Source: Oceanococcus sp041619555 (lineage in GTDB: Bacteria; Pseudomonadota; Gammaproteobacteria; Nevskiales; Oceanococcaceae). From it: a stretch of 64,000 bases of DNA. Position numbers and translations under genes: made by a program. Numbering within the stretch: the first letter of the stretch is position 1; every line of letters begins with the position of its first letter. Shown in pieces: positions 61,752 through 64,000 of this stretch. The notes under the pieces are model-generated. The model was not told the DNA's origin, did no database searches, and saw nothing but the letters and a program-made list of their open reading frames with translations. Where the stretch lies: contig JBFKDQ010000012.1 in NCBI GenBank assembly GCA_041619555.1, forward strand, positions 7,939 through 71,938, in the 5' to 3' direction.

Positions 61752-62558
61752 ATGAGCCAACGCATACAGATCGAGATCAACCAGCATGTCGCCCATGTCC
61801 GCATGTGCCGCCCCGAGCGCCACAATGCCCTGGACGCGGCGATGTTTCAGGCCCTGTTCGATGCCGGGGTGGAATTGCAGAGCCGCGCCGGGGTACGCGC
61901 CATCGTCCTATCCGGAGATGGCCCCAGCTTCTGTTCAGGACTGGATTTCCCCAGCTTCACGCAGCCTGGCCAGGACATCAATCTGGCATTCCGGATGGGC
62001 GAAGGTGCTCCCGCCAATTACGCCCAGCGCATCGTTACGGTCTGGCGCCAGCAGGCCGTGCCGGTGCTTGCCGCCATCCAGGGGGTGGCCTATGGCGGCG
62101 GCTTCCAGCTGGCGATGGGGGCGGATTTTCGAATCGGCGCGCCCACGGCGCGGATGAGCCTGATGGAAATCGACTATGGCCTGATTCCCGATATGGGCGT
62201 GAGCCAGACCCTGCCGTCCCTGCTGCGCTACGACACGGCGCTGGAGCTGGCGCTGTCCGGCCGGCGCCTCGATGGCCATGAGGCCCTCGCGATGGGCCTG
62301 CTCACCCAGCTTGCGGAAGAGCCTGTGGCCGCCGCGCTGGCCTGGGCACAGGACATCGCCGCCCGCTCACCCACCGCAGTCCGCGCCAACAAGCAATTGC
62401 TGCGGCAATGCTGGGCGGCCGATCCCGCACTGCTGGCGGAAGAAGCGCGCCTGCAGCAGGCCATCATGCAGGGACCGGATTATCGAGAAGCGCTCAATGC
62501 CAAACTGCAGCGGCGTGAGGCCCGGTTCGCCGATCAGGACAAACCGGCCCAGGACTGA
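61752..62558 (+). CDS. Crotonase/enoyl-CoA hydratase family protein
   Basis: 268 residues. Oxyanion-hole segments LSGDGPSFCSGLDFP and AIQGVAYGGGFQLAMGADF, then MSLMEIDYGLIPDMG. The second Glu common in true hydratases falls in the MEIDYGLIPD region, with Asp and Pro following, so the reaction could be hydratase or isomerase. It starts three bases after aguB, so it is probably co-transcribed; a link to putrescine metabolism is not established. Confidence 0.87.
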   Translation: MSQRIQIEINQHVAHVRMCRPERHNALDAAMFQALFDAGVELQSRAGVRAIVLSGDGPSFCSGLDFPSFTQPGQDINLAFRMGEGAPANYAQRIVTVWRQQAVPVLAAIQGVAYGGGFQLAMGADFRIGAPTARMSLMEIDYGLIPDMGVSQTLPSLLRYDTALELALSGRRLDGHEALAMGLLTQLAEEPVAAALAWAQDIAARSPTAVRANKQLLRQCWAADPALLAEEARLQQAIMQGPDYREALNAKLQRREARFADQDKPAQD

Positions 62559-62608
62559 TCGCAAGCTCCGACTCATGTTCCGTTCCGGCGCCAGGGGCGT
62601 CGACCGAT

Positions 62609-63835
62609 TCAGCGGGCGGGCAGTTCCGCTTCGCGCCCCGGGATGCGCTGACCCTGCTTCCGGCGTGCCGCAGGATCCAGGCTTGAGTTCCAGCTTTGCC
62701 CCGCGGGCAGGGCATCCGGCTCACCGAGCGCGCTGAAGTACGCATCGAAATCAACATCCGGCAACAAGCCCCCGGCGACCAGCGCAGCACGCTGACGCAC
62801 CCGCTCGTCACCGATGCGCTGGCGCTGCCCCCAGTACACCACATGTTCCTGGCCATCGGCCGGCCGATTGGTCACCGCCACATCCCGCTTGATGGCAAAG
62901 CTGTAGTCCATCATCAGCTCCTCGAAAAGCATCGCCACATCTTCGTAGCGCGAACTGTAGCTGTAGTCGTCATTGGCCTGATCCGAGGCAAACTCAGCGG
63001 CCACATCGGACGGCCGCAAGGCGCGCTGATAGGCGCTGGCCGGCACACCGAAAAAACTCACTCTGGCCAGATCGCTCAGCATGTCCGAGGCCAGCGGCGC
63101 ACTGGCCTGCAATCGCTGCGAGACCTGCAAGCCCTGATCCTCGATACGCACACTGGCGGCCTCCACGCTCAGCTGCGGATCGAGGCTGCCATGCTGGTCG
63201 ACGGGCAGAAAATCAGCCGCATGCGCCAGTTCGTGGAACAGCAGCCGGACAAATGGCGCCACGATGTCATCCAGCGACCGTTCGCTGTCGTCTTCCAGGG
63301 AGTACCCGTACCAGGCGTACTGATTGTTCAGCACATAGCGACTGATGATGCGAAACCCCAGCTCGCTGCCGAAGCCCTGGCGGAAATCAGGGCTGGGATC
63401 GATCGATCGTTTTTCTTCCTTGCTCAGCCAGAGCAGGGCCGGATCCAGATAGATTGCGCCGGTGCGGCTCCAGTAGAATGCCGGCCGCACATCCGAACCG
63501 ATGATGATGCTGGTGAGACTGCGCGCCAGCAGGAAAATTTCCGGCGGCAACTGGCTGAGGATCTGCTCGAAGCGTTGCGCCATCCAGACATGTGTCGTCG
63601 CCAGCCTGGCCATCAGATCGGCGGGCTGCGGGTCTGCGGTCTGCATGCCAATCAGCGGCAACTGGCCGAGCTTGCAGCTGACCTGCTCACCGCCCGCGCG
63701 GGCACAGGCCTGCAGGCGTTGGGCATAGGGTCCATCCGCCACCGCCGGATACACCGGCGCGACCCGCTTGCTCTCGCCGCCTCCGCAGGCCGCCAGTGCG
63801 GCGAGCAACAGGCTGGCGCACAGAATTCGCATCAT
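62609..63835 (-). CDS. Lipoprotein of unknown family with HExxH motif
   Basis: 408 residues. Lipoprotein signal MMRILCASLLLAALAACGGG with lipobox Leu14-Ala-Ala-Cys17; the residues after Cys17 are Gly-Gly-Gly, so sorting to the outer membrane is likely. The middle has a zinc-protease-like motif His201-Glu-Leu-Ala-His205 with Ala-Ala-Asp following (LLFHELAHAADFLPVD); Glu residues in YEDVAMLFEELMMDYSF could offer a third ligand. I recognise no named family. The start is set at the ATG pair (63835 or 63832); longer upstream frame lacks a signal. It converges with the crotonase gene. Confidence 0.85.
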   Translation of the reverse strand: MMRILCASLLLAALAACGGGESKRVAPVYPAVADGPYAQRLQACARAGGEQVSCKLGQLPLIGMQTADPQPADLMARLATTHVWMAQRFEQILSQLPPEIFLLARSLTSIIIGSDVRPAFYWSRTGAIYLDPALLWLSKEEKRSIDPSPDFRQGFGSELGFRIISRYVLNNQYAWYGYSLEDDSERSLDDIVAPFVRLLFHELAHAADFLPVDQHGSLDPQLSVEAASVRIEDQGLQVSQRLQASAPLASDMLSDLARVSFFGVPASAYQRALRPSDVAAEFASDQANDDYSYSSRYEDVAMLFEELMMDYSFAIKRDVAVTNRPADGQEHVVYWGQRQRIGDERVRQRAALVAGGLLPDVDFDAYFSALGEPDALPAGQSWNSSLDPAARRKQGQRIPGREAELPAR

Positions 63836-63886
63836 GGCACTCTCGGCTAAGCTTCTCGGCTTTTCAGTATACGACCAGGCTTCGCG

Positions 63887-64000
63887 ATGAACCCAGGACC
63901 TCGCAGCAAACTCTTTCGACCACGCACGCCGGCCCAACTCGACGCCTGCCGCAAGCTCGTCTGGCAAGAATTGCGCCAGCCCTGGGGCCAGCCACCCGAC
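63887..64000 (+). CDS. 5' end of a divergent gene (38 codons visible)
   Basis: An open frame from ATG at 63887 runs to the window end. The visible peptide starts MNPGPRSKLFRPRTPAQLDA and is basic, with no signal sequence. It is divergent from the HExxH lipoprotein, 51 bases apart. Too little is visible for a family call; it could still be a chance frame. Confidence 0.4.
   Translation, partial: MNPGPRSKLFRPRTPAQLDACRKLVWQELRQPWGQPPD

Noticed and set aside
1..64000. Mobile elements, prophage, rRNA, tRNA or CRISPR arrays
   Set aside because: I found no transposase, integrase, phage gene, repeat-spacer pattern or tRNA-like fold; tRNA and ncRNA absence was judged by eye and would need a covariance-model scan to confirm.

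Overview
The window is about 64 kb of GC-rich, gene-dense chromosome from a gammaproteobacterium. Gene content and order (xseB-ispA-dxs; ftsK-lolA-rarA-crcB-serS; aat-bpt-infA beside clpS-clpA; yceD-rpmF-plsX divergent from yceF; rluC divergent from rne; lolC-lolD-comEC-msbA-lpxK-ycaR-kdsB) fit a member of, or close to, the Xanthomonadales/Lysobacterales. That placement is inferred from synteny and protein motifs, not from a marker gene. I see no rRNA, tRNA, CRISPR array, prophage or insertion sequence. Almost every gene is an intact core gene.

Layout. 1-2.2 kb: end of the suf Fe-S cluster operon (sufD partial, sufS). 2.3-5.4 kb: a membrane sensor with HAMP, PAS, degenerate GGDEF and degenerate EAL domains. 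5.5-10.6 kb (minus): parE, parC, htpX, the last with a heat-shock-type promoter. 10.9-14.8 kb: xseB-ispA-dxs isoprenoid operon and a Bax-inhibitor-like membrane protein. 14.8-19.7 kb: sulfate assimilation (cysG minus; cysB, cysI and a DUF934 gene plus). 19.8-23.0 kb: molybdenum cofactor genes mobA, moaA, moaD, moaE and a moaC-moaB fusion. 23.1-29.4 kb (minus): ftsK-lolA-vanZ-like-rarA-crcB-serS, a chain of touching or overlapping genes. 29.6-34.5 kb: an unknown acidic protein, then the N-end-rule group aat, bpt, infA (plus) and clpS-clpA (minus). 34.5-42.7 kb: a CHASE2 adenylate cyclase (minus) divergent from gspC-D-E-F of a type II secretion system. 42.8-46.8 kb: plsX, rpmF and yceD (minus), yceF (plus), a HAD phosphatase and rluC (minus). 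47.1-50.0 kb: rne with a roughly 300-base structured leader. 50.1-58.0 kb (minus): lolC-lolD-comEC-msbA-lpxK-ycaR-kdsB, an envelope lipid and lipoprotein operon. 58.0-64.0 kb: a small exported protein, two glutathione S-transferases, aguA-aguB plus a crotonase (putrescine from agmatine), a lipoprotein with an HExxH motif, and the first 38 codons of a divergent gene.

How the parts work together. The genes mostly fall into tight operons with ATGA, GTGA or TTGA stop-start overlaps, implying translational coupling. Three themes stand out: envelope biogenesis (LolA/C/D, MsbA, LpxK, KdsB, GspC-F, FtsK), protein quality control (HtpX, ClpA, ClpS, Aat, Bpt) and sulfur/cofactor metabolism (Suf, Cys, Moa). 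I did not find a clearly new multi-gene system. The best leads are a GGDEF/EAL protein whose literal GGDEF string sits in the wrong place, an HExxH lipoprotein of unknown family, sigma-32-like promoters before htpX and before an unknown gene, candidate leaderless or near-leaderless genes, and a type II secretion operon that stops after gspF.
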